Shown here: piece by piece, positions 51,690 through 61,900 of the stretch
Position numbering within the stretch: the first letter of the stretch is position 1
Layout of the letters: every line of letters begins with the position of its first letter
Source: JAUIIK01 sp041390865
GTDB lineage: Bacteria; Chloroflexota; Chloroflexia; Thermomicrobiales; CFX8
DNA length: 64,000 nucleotides
Assembly: GCA_041390865.1 (NCBI GenBank)
Contig: JAWKPC010000013.1
Coordinates: 79,216-143,215 of the forward strand
Direction: 5' to 3'
Program-made: the position numbers and the translations under genes
The notes under the pieces: model-generated
Database searches by the model: none
What the model was told of the DNA's origin: nothing
The model's input: only the letters and a program-made list of their open reading frames with translations

Positions 51690-53549
51690 CTATCCGACCA
51701 GAGACCGGGCCACATCGACGATATGGCTGGCGCTGATTCCTGCGATCTCGATCTGCTCGGCTCCGGTTGCTGATCCGGCCAGTTCCGTCGGCGACAGGTG
51801 CTCCATCCGAACGGTTACTTCCTCGCCGCCGCTGTGGCGCGAGAGCGCCTCGACGATGGCGGAACCGACTCCACCTTCCGGCCAGTGATCCTCGACGACG
51901 ATCAGGCGGTTGTCGGTCTCGGCGAGCGCCTCTTTGAGCGTTGCGACATCGACCGGCTTGACCGAATAAAGATCGATGACCCGGGCGTTGATACCGTCTG
52001 ACTGGAGCTGCTCGTGGGCCGCCAGCGCCTCATGGACGGTAATGCCGGCGGCAACGATTGTGACGCTATCGTCGTCGGACTGCCGCAGGACCTTGCTGCC
52101 GCCGATAGGGAATTCTTCGTCGGCGGAATAGATCGTCGGCTTCGCCGAGCGCGTCGTGCGGATGTAGCTGATCCCGGGCTGATCCGCCATCCGGGCCACG
52201 AGCTTCGCCGTCTGATTGGGATCGGACGGATAGAGCACGGTGCTGCCAGGGATAGCCCGCATCATCGCGAGATCTTCGAGGCCCATCTGGGACGGGCCGT
52301 CCTCGCCAATCGAGACGCCGGCATGCGAGCCGGACAGCCGGAGATCGGCGCGGGAGACCGCCGCCATCCGAACGAAGTCGTAGGCACGGCTCAGGAACGC
52401 AGCAAAGGTGGAGCTAAACGTCGTGTAGTTCCGGACCTGCAGGCCAACGGCCGCCGCCACCATCTGCTGCTCGGCGATGAACATCTCGAAGAACCGGTCT
52501 TCGTGCGCGTCGCGGAATACTTCCGAGTAGGTCGAGTTGCTGACCTCCCCATCGAGGACGACGACATCTTTATAGGCATCACCGAGCGCCTTGAGCGCGT
52601 CGCCATAGGCGCGGCGGGTCGGAACCTGATCGTCTTCGCCATACTCGGGCAGCGATGGGGTGCCGCGGTCCGTGCTGAGTGCCGGGCTGCCGGATGGCGG
52701 TTCAGCGACGTCAACCCGGACGCCGGTGACAGTTCCACCGAGCTCCTCGAGCGCCTTCTCGGTCTGATCGTCATCGGTCGGCTTGCCGTGGAATCCGTTG
52801 ACGTCCTCCATAAAGGAGACGCCTTTGCCCTTCTTCGTCCGGGCGACAATCAGGACGGGCTGCCCGTCGGACTCTAGCGCCCGCGTGTAGGCATCGTCGA
52901 TCGCTTCGGTGTCGTGGCCGTCGATCTGGATCGTCCGCCAGCCGAACGCCTCGGCGCGGCGGGCGTAAGCATCGCCGTCCCAGCCGTGCATCGTCTCTCC
53001 GCGCTGACCAAGGCGGTTCATGTCAAGTATCGCGATCAGGTTGTCGAGCTGGTAGTAGCTGGCGTGCTCGAACGCCTCCCACATCGAGCCTTCGGCCATC
53101 TCGCTATCGCCACAGAGAACCCAGACGCGATAGGGAAGTTTGTCGAGGTATTTGCCCGCCAGCGCCACGCCGACACCGATGGGCAATCCCTGCCCCAGCG
53201 AGCCGGTCGCGACATCGACCCACTTCAGGCGCGGCGTCGGATGGCCTTCGAAGAGGCTGCCCTTCTCGCGATAGGTCATGATGTCGTCATCGCTGACCGC
53301 ACCGGCCGCCTTGTACATCGAGTACAGCAAGGTCGATGCGTGGCCCTTCGAGAAGATCAGGTGATCGTTGGCCGGGTTCTCCGGATTATCGAAATCGTAG
53401 CGAAGATGGTTTGCGAGCAAGACGGCCATAAGGTCGGCCGCCGACATTGAAGACGTCGGGTGTCCAGAACTCGCCTTGTGCGCCATCCGGATCCCATCAG
53501 TCCGGAACTGCCGAGCCATGTCCTTGATCGTGCTCGTTTCAACTGCCAT
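51690..53549 (-). CDS. tkt: transketolase
   Basis: 619 residues from ATG 53549 (GGAAAGGACAGGAC upstream); the open frame continues to 53615. Family motifs: IRMAHKASSGHPTSSMSAAD (N-terminal active-site His), the ThDP motif VLCGDSEMAEGSMWEAFEHA (GDS rather than GDG) and LDNLIAILDMNRLGQRG, then the pyrimidine domain with FIAEQQMVAAAVGLQVRNYT and GSHAGVSIGEDGPSQMGLED (HxGxxxGEDGPxHQ-like). The C-terminal domain ends LIVVEDHWPEGGVGSAIVEA. It transfers ketol units in the pentose-phosphate pathway. It converges with the gamma-lyase. Confidence 0.94.
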   Translation of the reverse strand: MAVETSTIKDMARQFRTDGIRMAHKASSGHPTSSMSAADLMAVLLANHLRYDFDNPENPANDHLIFSKGHASTLLYSMYKAAGAVSDDDIMTYREKGSLFEGHPTPRLKWVDVATGSLGQGLPIGVGVALAGKYLDKLPYRVWVLCGDSEMAEGSMWEAFEHASYYQLDNLIAILDMNRLGQRGETMHGWDGDAYARRAEAFGWRTIQIDGHDTEAIDDAYTRALESDGQPVLIVARTKKGKGVSFMEDVNGFHGKPTDDDQTEKALEELGGTVTGVRVDVAEPPSGSPALSTDRGTPSLPEYGEDDQVPTRRAYGDALKALGDAYKDVVVLDGEVSNSTYSEVFRDAHEDRFFEMFIAEQQMVAAAVGLQVRNYTTFSSTFAAFLSRAYDFVRMAAVSRADLRLSGSHAGVSIGEDGPSQMGLEDLAMMRAIPGSTVLYPSDPNQTAKLVARMADQPGISYIRTTRSAKPTIYSADEEFPIGGSKVLRQSDDDSVTIVAAGITVHEALAAHEQLQSDGINARVIDLYSVKPVDVATLKEALAETDNRLIVVEDHWPEGGVGSAIVEALSRHSGGEEVTVRMEHLSPTELAGSATGAEQIEIAGISASHIVDVARSLVG

Positions 53550-53835
53550 GTCCTGTCCTTTCCATTCGCTGCCGTTTGGTGTTGTGCCATGATGAAAGTA
53601 CTCATCCATATTCATCTTAGGCTATCGCCGGGTCGGCGGCGTACTGTCCGGCCCGCAATTCATCCCATACCTGCGCCAAATTCCAGGTGCAGGGACGGTC
53701 CCTACCCTGATCTATACCCGACCATTGTGTCGGGACCGGCTTACACAGCGTCTCGTCGGGCATATCATCTGATCGAGCTATCCAATCAGCAACGAACAAC
53801 CTCGAATTGGATCGAACGAGGCGAAGGCAGGTCCG

Positions 53836-54054
53836 ATGAGCGCTGGACATATCTCCGAAGGTAAATGGGATCAGATCAAGGGATCGGTCAAGGAACGGTG
53901 GGGCGAACTCACCGACGACGATTACAAGCAATCAGAAGGAAAGATCGACCAGCTGGCCGGCAAGATCGAAGAAAAATACGGCCACGCCCGTCGCGACGTC
54001 GCAGAGAAACTCGACGAGTGGACCGGCGACCGCGACGAAGATCGCAACAACTAG
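53836..54054 (+). CDS. CsbD family protein
   Basis: 72 residues, ATG 53836 after AAGGCAGG. The sequence GKWDQIKGSVKERWGELTDD and SEGKIDQLAGKIEEKYGHAR, RRDVAEKLDEWTGDRDEDRNN is the CsbD signature: charged, helical, repeated 'KG/GK' units. Family members are general-stress induced and of unknown biochemistry. It stands alone, 150 bases before the rib leader. Confidence 0.93.
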   Translation: MSAGHISEGKWDQIKGSVKERWGELTDDDYKQSEGKIDQLAGKIEEKYGHARRDVAEKLDEWTGDRDEDRNN

Positions 54055-54179
54055 CCAACCTTTTCCTAGCCAACACCCCCACTTCCCTCAACTCCAGCAG
54101 CCTGTCCAGTCACCTCGGCAGGCTGTTGGGCTTTCCAGGAGACGCCGGTGCCGCTTGCCGGATTCAGCCAGTCTATGCA

Positions 54180-54185
54180 TATAAT
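54180..54185 (+). promoter_or_regulatory. -10 box of the FMN-riboswitch transcript
   Basis: TATAAT at 54180-54185 is a perfect -10 hexamer. The best upstream candidate is TTGCCG at 54155-54160, a 19-base spacing and so a weak -35. Transcription would begin near 54192, about 12 bases before the riboswitch. Confidence 0.6.
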
Positions 54186-54203
54186 GGACAATACATAGCA
54201 AGG

Positions 54204-54340
54204 TCCTTCGGGGCAGGGTGAGCGGGAGGAACATCCCGCAATTCCCGACCGGCGGTGAAAGTCCGCGAGCGAGACGATGTCTTGCTGAACCGGTGAGATT
54301 CCGGTACCGACGGTACAGTCCGGATGGGAGAAGACCTGCG
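54204..54340 (+). promoter_or_regulatory. FMN riboswitch (RFN element)
   Basis: The RFN consensus is intact: TTCGGGGCAGGGTG at its start, TCCCGACCGGCGGT in the middle, GTCCGCGAGC, then GGTGAGATTCCGGTACCGAC, and the closing CAGTCCGGATGGGAGAAGAC (54317-54336). FMN binding normally terminates transcription or hides the ribosome site of a riboflavin operon. Downstream, 54430-54462, a CCCC...GAGGGG stem followed by GGGTTTTATG could be the expression platform, but its stem is weak. ribD follows directly. Confidence 0.95.
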
Positions 54341-54483
54341 GTAATAGCCTGACGCACAACGCTCTGGCGGCGACGAGTTTCGTCTTGCCGCAGCGTGTGC
54401 GAATCTATCACCAGCTAATCCCTGACGTGCGCCCCGACGGCTCCCTTGCCCGAGGGGTTTTATGTTGAGCGCGTGAGGGAACT

Positions 54484-55656
54484 ATGCTCGGAGATTTCTT
54501 TCCACAACCCACCGATGAACCACCGGGCTCGGATGCCGCATTCATGCGGTCCGCGCTCGCCGAGGCGCGCAGGGCCATGGGCCGCGTCGCCCCGAACCCT
54601 GCCGTCGGCGCGATCATCGTCCGCGACGGAAAGATCGTCGGACGGGGTGCAACCCAACCTCCAACAGGAGATCACGCGGAGATCGTCGCGTTGAAGGCGG
54701 CCGGCAACCAGGCAGCCGGGGCGGATCTGTACGTCACTCTCGAACCCTGCTGCCACCTGGGCCGGACCCCACCCTGCACCGACGCGATCATTGCGGCCGG
54801 GATTCGCCGGGTCGTGATCGGGACGGTCGATCCCAATCCTGAGGTTCACCTCGGCGGTATAAAGCAGCTCGAACAGGCCGGAATCGAGGTGCGCGTCGGT
54901 GTGCTCGAGCGCGAGGCAAGCAATGCGATCGCCGGGTTCCGGTCGCGGATTTCCAGCGGCCGGCCGCACGTCCTGGTCAAATACGCGATGACCCTCGACG
55001 GCAAGATCGCCACTCGAACCGGCCACTCCCGCTGGATCAGCGGCCCGGAAGCCCGCGTGCTCACCCACGTCATGCGGGATCGCATCGACGCGATCATGGT
55101 CGGGAGCAACACCGTCGTCGTCGACAACCCGCGTCTGACGACCCGGCTAGATGACAAGATCAGCGGCAGCGGCGGCCCGCACCACCCGCGGAGGATCGTC
55201 ATCGACGGACGGCTGAGAACTCCGCCAGATGCCGACATCCTCGCCCCCGGTTCGGGCGATGAACCGCTCATCTACTGCACCGAGGATGCGCCGGCCGACG
55301 CCGAAAGGCGGCTGGTGGACGCCGGCGCGATCGTCCGACGCATCCCGGCGACGAACAATCACGTCGACCTGAGGCCGGTCTTCGAAGACCTCGGAAGGCT
55401 GGGCCTCAACCAGCTTCTCGTCGAGGGCGGAGGCGGGCTCATCGGCGCATGCCTCGACGTCGGGCTGGTCGATGAGATCATCACCTTCATCGCCCCGGTC
55501 ATCGTCGGTGGAGACGGTCCGCCCCCGGTCGCAGGATATGGAGTCGAGACGATGCCGGACGCCTGGCAACTGGACGACATCCGAATGCACAACGCCGGCG
55601 ACAACATCATGCTCCACGGCCGGGTCGTCCAGCGTCGTGAGGACGACGATGTTTAG
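54484..55656 (+). CDS. ribD: bifunctional riboflavin deaminase/reductase RibD
   Basis: 390 residues, ATG 54484. The deaminase half has the zinc motifs TGDHAEIVALKAAGNQ (HAE) and TLEPCCHLGRTPPCTDAIIA (PCxxxGxxPPC). The reductase half starts VLVKYAMTLDGKIATRTGHS and contains HPRRIVIDGRLRTP and LNQLLVEGGGGLIGACLDVG. It converts the diaminopyrimidine product of GTP cyclohydrolase II to ARPP. It is the first gene after the riboswitch. The 3' end overlaps the ribE start by 8 bases. Confidence 0.96.
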   Translation: MLGDFFPQPTDEPPGSDAAFMRSALAEARRAMGRVAPNPAVGAIIVRDGKIVGRGATQPPTGDHAEIVALKAAGNQAAGADLYVTLEPCCHLGRTPPCTDAIIAAGIRRVVIGTVDPNPEVHLGGIKQLEQAGIEVRVGVLEREASNAIAGFRSRISSGRPHVLVKYAMTLDGKIATRTGHSRWISGPEARVLTHVMRDRIDAIMVGSNTVVVDNPRLTTRLDDKISGSGGPHHPRRIVIDGRLRTPPDADILAPGSGDEPLIYCTEDAPADAERRLVDAGAIVRRIPATNNHVDLRPVFEDLGRLGLNQLLVEGGGGLIGACLDVGLVDEIITFIAPVIVGGDGPPPVAGYGVETMPDAWQLDDIRMHNAGDNIMLHGRVVQRREDDDV

Positions 55657-56290
55657 CGGCATCATCGAGGAAATCGGCACCATCACGCAGGCGGGACCAA
55701 CGCATGCGGGACAGACACTGACCTTCGCCTGCAAGACCGTTCTCGACGGCACGAGGCTCGGCGACTCGATCTCCGTCGACGGCGTTTGCCTGACCGTCGC
55801 GGCGATGGATGCCGGCCACTTTACGGCCAACGTCCAGCCGGTGACCGCCCGCCTGTCCACCCTCGGGGAACGGCGCGTCGGAGACCAGGTCAATCTCGAA
55901 CGAGCCGTCGAAGCCGGCCAGCGTCTGGGCGGCCACTATGTCCAGGGGCACGTCGACGGCACCGGCCGGATCGTCTCCAGTCAAGGCGATGGGACTTCGC
56001 TGATCGTAGAGATCTCGATTCCGCCGGACATGCGGCGCTACGTCGTCGAACGCGGGTTCATCTCGGTCGACGGTGCAAGCCTGACGGTTATGTCACGCAA
56101 GGATTCGGCGATCGCCGTCTCGCTGGTCTATCACACGCAGCAGCACATCACGCTGCCATCGAAACGGTCCGGGAACCGGGTCAATCTCGAAGCGGACGTC
56201 ATCGCTCGCTACGTCGAGCGTCTCATCGATCCATACGGCAACGACGCCGGCGTTTCCCTGGAAACGCTCCGCCGGACGGGGTTCGTCTAG
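55649..56290 (+). CDS. ribE: riboflavin synthase, alpha chain
   Basis: 213 residues from ATG 55649, within the end of ribD. The two internally duplicated lumazine-binding barrels are visible: MFSGIIEEIGTITQ, DSISVDGVCLTVAAMDAGHF, VNLERAVEAGQRLGGHYVQG and HVDGTGRIVSSQ in the first, FISVDGASLTVMSRKDSAIA and VNLEADVIARYVERLI in the second. The enzyme dismutates two 6,7-dimethyl-8-ribityllumazine molecules to riboflavin. It is part of the rib operon. Confidence 0.96.
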   Translation: MFSGIIEEIGTITQAGPTHAGQTLTFACKTVLDGTRLGDSISVDGVCLTVAAMDAGHFTANVQPVTARLSTLGERRVGDQVNLERAVEAGQRLGGHYVQGHVDGTGRIVSSQGDGTSLIVEISIPPDMRRYVVERGFISVDGASLTVMSRKDSAIAVSLVYHTQQHITLPSKRSGNRVNLEADVIARYVERLIDPYGNDAGVSLETLRRTGFV

Positions 56291-56324
56291 TGCGGCACAA
56301 GCACCCAGCGAAGGGAACGATCAG

Positions 56325-57578
56325 ATGATCGCACCGGTATCCACAGCAATCGAACGATTCCGCACCGGCCAGTTCGTCATCATCGTCGACGACGAAGACC
56401 GGGAGAACGAAGGAGATCTGGCGATCCCGGCCGGGGCAATCACCGCCGACGCGGTCGCCTTCATGGCTCGCCACGCCAGCGGCCTGATCTGCGTGCCGAT
56501 GGCGGGAGCAGACCTGGATCGGCTGGGGCTTCCCCCAATGATCCCTCCAGCATCGAACGGCACCCGCTTCGGAACGGCGTTCACCGTTTCGGTCGAAGCG
56601 CGCAAGGGCGTCACCACCGGCATCTCCGCCCATGACCGCGCACGCACGATCGAAGTACTTGCCGACGCGGAATCGCGGGCGGGCGATCTCGTTCAACCCG
56701 GACACATCTTCCCGTTGCGCTACGCCGAAGGCGGGGTGCTCGCGAGACAGGGGCAGACCGAGGCGTCGGTCGATCTGGCGCTCTACGCCGGCTGCCGACC
56801 CGCCGCCGTCATCTGCGAGATCATGAACGATGACGGAACCATGGCGAGGATGCCGGACTTGATCGCGTTTTCGAAACGCCACGACATCCCGATCGTAACG
56901 ATCGAAGACCTGGTCGAGTACCGCAAGACGCACCCGCTTCCGTCCGATCCGATGCCGGCAGGTCCTGCACCTTCGATCGCACGGCTGGTCGACGTGGAAC
57001 TTCCAACCGGTGCAGGCGATTTCCAGATCGTTGCCTACCGGGGGATATCCGGCGCTCCAACACTGGAACCGCATCTCGCGTTGATCGCCGGGGATATTCG
57101 CGGCGACGAGCCAGTGCTGTGCCGGGTGCACTCCGAGTGTCTGACCGGCGACGTCTTCGGTTCGGGTCGCTGCGATTGCGGCGCCCAGCTAGATGAGGCA
57201 ATGGCGCGGATCGCCAATCGAGGACGGGGCATCATCCTTTATATGCGTCAGGAGGGTCGTGGAATCGGTCTGCTGAACAAGCTGCGCGCCTACCGGCTCC
57301 AGGACGACGGACTCGACACCGTTGACGCCAACCATCAGCTCGGATTTCCTGCCGACGCTCGCGACTACCGCGATGCGGCGCTGATCCTTCAAGATCTCGG
57401 CGTCCGATCGGTCGCGCTGCTGACGAACAATCCGGCGAAAGTGGGCGGGCTCGAGAACAACGGCATCCGTGTCGCGGAGCGCATCCCGCTCCGCATCACG
57501 CCCGGCCTCGAGAATCTCGAATATCTCCAAACGAAGCAGGTTCGCCTCGGGCACGACCTCCATCTGGCCGGCGAATAG
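56325..57578 (+). CDS. ribBA: bifunctional 3,4-DHBP synthase / GTP cyclohydrolase II
   Basis: 417 residues, ATG 56325. The N-terminal DHBP synthase has VIIVDDEDRENEGDLAIPAG and RHASGLICVPMAG, plus HTHRxGGLL-like RKGVTTGISAHDRARTIEVL and HIFPLRYAEGGVLARQGQTE. The C-terminal GTP cyclohydrolase II has VLCRVHSECLTGDVFGSGRC and DCGAQLDEAM (zinc Cys), then YMRQEGRGIGLLNKLRAYRL and LTNNPAKVGGLENNGIRVAE. It supplies both branch precursors of riboflavin. Fusion is the usual form in this order of operon. Confidence 0.97.
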   Translation: MIAPVSTAIERFRTGQFVIIVDDEDRENEGDLAIPAGAITADAVAFMARHASGLICVPMAGADLDRLGLPPMIPPASNGTRFGTAFTVSVEARKGVTTGISAHDRARTIEVLADAESRAGDLVQPGHIFPLRYAEGGVLARQGQTEASVDLALYAGCRPAAVICEIMNDDGTMARMPDLIAFSKRHDIPIVTIEDLVEYRKTHPLPSDPMPAGPAPSIARLVDVELPTGAGDFQIVAYRGISGAPTLEPHLALIAGDIRGDEPVLCRVHSECLTGDVFGSGRCDCGAQLDEAMARIANRGRGIILYMRQEGRGIGLLNKLRAYRLQDDGLDTVDANHQLGFPADARDYRDAALILQDLGVRSVALLTNNPAKVGGLENNGIRVAERIPLRITPGLENLEYLQTKQVRLGHDLHLAGE

Positions 57579-57630
57579 CCGCCAGGAAGTCCCGGCTACC
57601 GGGAGTATCAAGAAAGAGAAGGACGGCACG

Positions 57631-58101
57631 ATGACAGTCTATGAGGGCAAGCTGGTTGGTCGCGGATTACGCTTCGGCATCGTCGTTGGACGCTTTAACG
57701 AGTTCATAGGAGGGAAGCTGCTCGAAGGCGCGAAGGACGCGCTGATTCGCCACGAGGTCGCGGATGACGACATCGACGTCGCCTGGGTTCCGGGATCGTT
57801 CGAGATCCCGCTGGTAGCAAAGCAGCTTGCCGGCAGCCGACGGTACGATGGAGTCATCTGCCTGGGAGCGGTGATTCGGGGCGCGACGTCCCACTTCGAC
57901 TATGTGGCCTCCGAGGTATCGAAAGGGATCGCCTCCGTCAGCCTGGAAACCGGAGTTCCGGTCATCTTCGGCGTCCTGACGACCGACACGATCGAGCAAG
58001 CGATAGAACGGGCTGGGACCAAGGCGGGCAACAAGGGCTTCGAGGCCGCCGTGTCGGCGATCGAAATGGCGAACCTCCTCAACGTCATCGAGGAGAATTA
58101 G
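57631..58101 (+). CDS. ribH: 6,7-dimethyl-8-ribityllumazine synthase
   Basis: 156 residues from ATG 57631 (AAGAGAAGGACGGC upstream). Motifs: FGIVVGRFNEFIGGKLLEGA, VAWVPGSFEIPLVAKQLAGS, CLGAVIRGATSHFDYVASEV and FGVLTTDTIEQAIERAGTKA. It condenses the pyrimidine with DHBP to the lumazine. It follows ribBA by 52 bases in the operon. Confidence 0.96.
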   Translation: MTVYEGKLVGRGLRFGIVVGRFNEFIGGKLLEGAKDALIRHEVADDDIDVAWVPGSFEIPLVAKQLAGSRRYDGVICLGAVIRGATSHFDYVASEVSKGIASVSLETGVPVIFGVLTTDTIEQAIERAGTKAGNKGFEAAVSAIEMANLLNVIEEN

Positions 58102-58154
58102 GCCCGGGATGGCAAGGCCGTTGCCGAGCCAAAGGCGAGACAGCGAGGGCGAAC

Positions 58155-58580
58155 ATGGAATCTCCGAAGCAGTCGACCGTTCTTTCGCAGGACGATCGTG
58201 AACGCCTTTTGCAGGCCGCATCCGAGGTCGCGGTGCGAGCCTACGCTCCCTATTCAGGCATCCATGTCGGCGCGGCGGTGCTGACCGGCTGCGGAGAGGT
58301 CTATCAGGGCTGCAACGTCGAGAACGCCTCTTACGGTCTGACGATCTGCGCCGAGCGGGCCGCGATTTTCAATGCCGTATCCGGCGAAGGCGGCGACGCA
58401 CTCGAAGTCCGGGCCATTGCCGTCGTCACCAGCGATCAGATGCCGATCTCGCCCTGTGGCGCCTGTCGCCAGGTCATTGCCGAATTCGGTCCAGACGTCG
58501 TCGTCGTGTACCGCGCGAGCGGCGGCATCAGGTCCACGACGATCCGCGAACTCCTGCCCGATGCGTTCCAGCTGGATTGA
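58155..58580 (+). CDS. cdd: cytidine deaminase
   Basis: 141 residues, ATG 58155. The tetrameric short-form CDA motifs are YQGCNVENASYGLTICAERA (with the CNVEN and AE) and MPISPCGACRQVIAEFG (PCGxCR). YAPYSGIHVGAAVLTGCGEV is the substrate-side opening. It deaminates cytidine and deoxycytidine in pyrimidine salvage. It follows ribH by 53 bases and probably belongs to the same transcript. Confidence 0.95.
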   Translation: MESPKQSTVLSQDDRERLLQAASEVAVRAYAPYSGIHVGAAVLTGCGEVYQGCNVENASYGLTICAERAAIFNAVSGEGGDALEVRAIAVVTSDQMPISPCGACRQVIAEFGPDVVVVYRASGGIRSTTIRELLPDAFQLD

Positions 58581-58775
58581 GCCGCAGGGTAGCCCTCCTC
58601 CAGCCCGGGACTCTTGCCGGCCAGACTCCGGACGGCGTTGTTGTGGAGAAGTGCCGTCGCGTCCCCGGCCCGACCGGGCCCGATTGAAGATCCAGCGGCT
58701 GCACTGAGGATTGCCGGGCCTCTGCCCGTATCTGCGCCCTCTCTGCGTGTCGATTCACGACGAACAAGCTGGCGT

Positions 58776-58805
58776 TTGACGCAATGTCATTGACCTCCCT
58801 ATACT
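58776..58805 (+). promoter_or_regulatory. promoter of the subtilisin-like protease gene
   Basis: TTGACG (58776-58781), an 18-base spacer and TATACT (58800-58805) lie about 95 bases upstream of the protease start. This is a good match to a housekeeping promoter. The rest of 58581-58900 shows nothing else. Confidence 0.65.
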
Positions 58806-58900
58806 GCCAGAAGCACCATTGTGGCGAGTATCATCACCGGTGAGGCGAGCGCGTGGCCGGCTACCCCGCCGGCCGCTTTCGGGGGAAAGAGAGACACACT

Positions 58901-61900
58901 GTGACGCGATGGCGTACGCGACGCTCAACGCGGCTGTTCGCAGCCTTTTCGATTCTGGCGAGCGTTTCGATGCTCGCCCTATCTGCGGGACCGTTCGCCG
59001 GTCAGCAGGTCGGTGTTGCGGAGGCCCGCAACATGCTGATTTCCACGGCCGACCAGGACACGGCGTCCCGGCTCAATCCAGTGCTCGTCGAACGGGCTCG
59101 CCAGACGCCGGACGCATCGATCACCGTCCATGCCTATGTCATGGAGGGAACCGATCTTTCCGCCTACATGCCGGACGCCCTGCAGCGCCGCTGGGTATCG
59201 CCCGACGGCCTGACGATCACGACCGGCACGGTACGAGCCCGCAACCTGGAAAAGCTCGCCAGCGTACCAGGCGTCATCTCGGTCGACCCGATGACCGGCG
59301 CATACGCTCCGGCAAGCTTGCCGCAATCTGAATTGCAGGCCGCGCCGCAGCCGAACGCCGAGCTCCGCGCTAGCATGACTGCTCGAATCCAGAGCGGCGA
59401 ACGAAACAACACGCCGGGCGGACAGAGCAGCGCATCGCCGAACGGCTGGTACGACGTCCTGAACACGCACCACTCGGCTGAGGCATGGGACCTCGGGTAC
59501 ACCGGCGCCGGCGTCAAGGCAATGGTCAACGACTCCGGTGTCGACTTCACCAACCCGGACCTCATCGGAACCTGGGCGGTCGTCGAAGACGAGGCATCGC
59601 CCTACTTCGGTTGGCCGGAACAGTTTGACGCCTTCTCGATGTTCCTTCACGCACGCGACGTCCTCCTCGGAGAAGCGAACATCGCCAGCGGCGCCGGCTA
59701 TTACGCCGACACGAGCGCCGTCGTCAGCGATTCGAATAGCAGCTACCAGCCACTCGACAGCGCGTCCGCCTATGACTACACCCTGACCGGGACGAGCCTG
59801 AGTGGCGAATATCACATCGGCACTCACCCCGACACATCGTTGCGGCCCTGGTACTTCATCGCGACCGGCCAGGAGCCGGGCGAGAACGGTGCCGGCGAGC
59901 GGCCGGCAATTCTCGTCGTCGACGAAAACACAGCCGGCTGGTACGACACCGTCTACGTCGACCTCGACTTTGATAACGACTTCTCCGATGAGAAAGCCAT
60001 GACCAAGTCCGACCCGATCTCCGGAGCGGACTGGTGGGGCGCATACAATCCGGAGACCGGCGAGTATGACGCGGAGCCGGACGGCTACTACGACATCTCC
60101 GGCGGCTTGATCTACTGGATCTCCGACGGCATGAACTCCGGTCCCGGCCGCCGACTGGTGGTGGGGATTCGGCGTCACCGGTAACGGAGAAAGGATACCG
60201 GCGAACTCAGCAACGGCAATCTCGTCCTCTTCGCGGTCAACGACTTCGCCAGCAGCCCGGGCGGTAACCACGGGCAGCTCAGTCGCCTCGGGCATCGCTG
60301 CCCAGGGTGTCATCGATGGCGACTCGATGGAGCGAACGCTCGCTGAGCCCGGATCGCTCGACTGGCAAGCCGGCGGCGTCAGCCCCGACTACAAGCCGGA
60401 GGACGCCGGCGGCATGGTCCAGGCGGCCGGCAAGGACGTGTCAAGCTGGTCAGCGCCGGTGACTTCTACTCCTACGGAGCCGCCGACGCGTTCGTCTTCG
60501 CCGCACTCGGCTATGACGGCCTCCCGAAACGGTCGACGACATCCAGATCATCAACAACCTCGTGGGGCAGCTCGTCCGTCCACAACGACGGCTGGGACGG
60601 CACGTCGCGAGCGATCGATTCGTTGACCCGGCCGGTCAATCCGGTCCTGTCGGTCTTCTTCTCGGTCGGCAATGGGTCACCCGGCTTCGGAACGGTCGCG
60701 CCGCCATCTCCGCCCAGCGCCATCCTCGTCGGCGCCTCGACCCAGCACGGCTCGACCGGCTGGGATGACGCCGCCGGAGCGGACCAGATCACCTACGGCG
60801 ATGTCGCGTCCTTCAGCGGCCGCGGCCCCGGTGCGCGCGGCGATACCGGCGTCAGCCTCGTCGGTTCCGGCTCACGCGCCTCGGGCAGCGTGCCGGTGAA
60901 CGAAGCGATGTCCGGCTGGCATGCCTGGACCACCTGGGGCGGAACCAGCCGCTCGGCGCCGGTCGTGGCCGGCAACGCGGCGCTCGTCTACCAGGCGTTC
61001 TACGAGACCTATGGATTCTGGCCAAACTACGAGATCGTCAAGATGCTCCTGATGAACGGGGCGACAGATCTCCACACCGATCCGCTGCTCCAGGGTGCCG
61101 GGTCGGTCAATGCCCTGGCATCCGTCGAGCTGGCAACCGGCGACGGCGGCTTCCTGACCTATCCGTTCGAGTGGATCCCGGGCGACTACCACTGTGTTGA
61201 GTGGCCCGGATTCGCAAACATCGTCCATCCGGGCGGCAGCTACGAAGAATCGTTCCAGTTCTCGAACCCGACCGATCAGACGGTCCACCTGTCGATCACC
61301 GACCAGTGGATGCAGAAGACGGGCACCCACGAATTCGACTGGTCATCCTCGCCGGTGGACGTCGAGCCGATAACGCTCGCCGAGACGCCGGTCGACACCG
61401 AGTACGAATGGGACACGCCGCACTATCTCTGGAACGTCACCGACCTGGTTCCCGAGGGGACCGACATGGTCGTAATGCGGTTCAACTATCCGTTCGACCA
61501 GTTCGATCCGGACTTCAGCTACCCGACCGACCAGACGAACAGCTGGTATCTGACGAGCTATGACTGGACCGACGTAAACGGCGACGGAGATCTCTGGACC
61601 GACACGAACGGCAACGGCGTCATCGACGACGGCGAGCTCGATGCCGGCGAGTACGTCCGGCTCGAGTACTCGAACCAACGCGCCACGACCCACTACATCA
61701 CCGTCGGCGATCCCCAACAGCGGATTCATGACGGCCTGTTCTTCGGCATGCAGCACAGTCAGGCTCGCGCGGATATCCCTGTCACGGACTTCACGATCGG
61801 CCTCGACTTCTACGAGAACGTCGACATGCCATGGATCACCGTCTCGGATCAGGCGATGACCTCGGTCCCGCCGCTGTCGACGAACCGGCTCGAGATCAAC

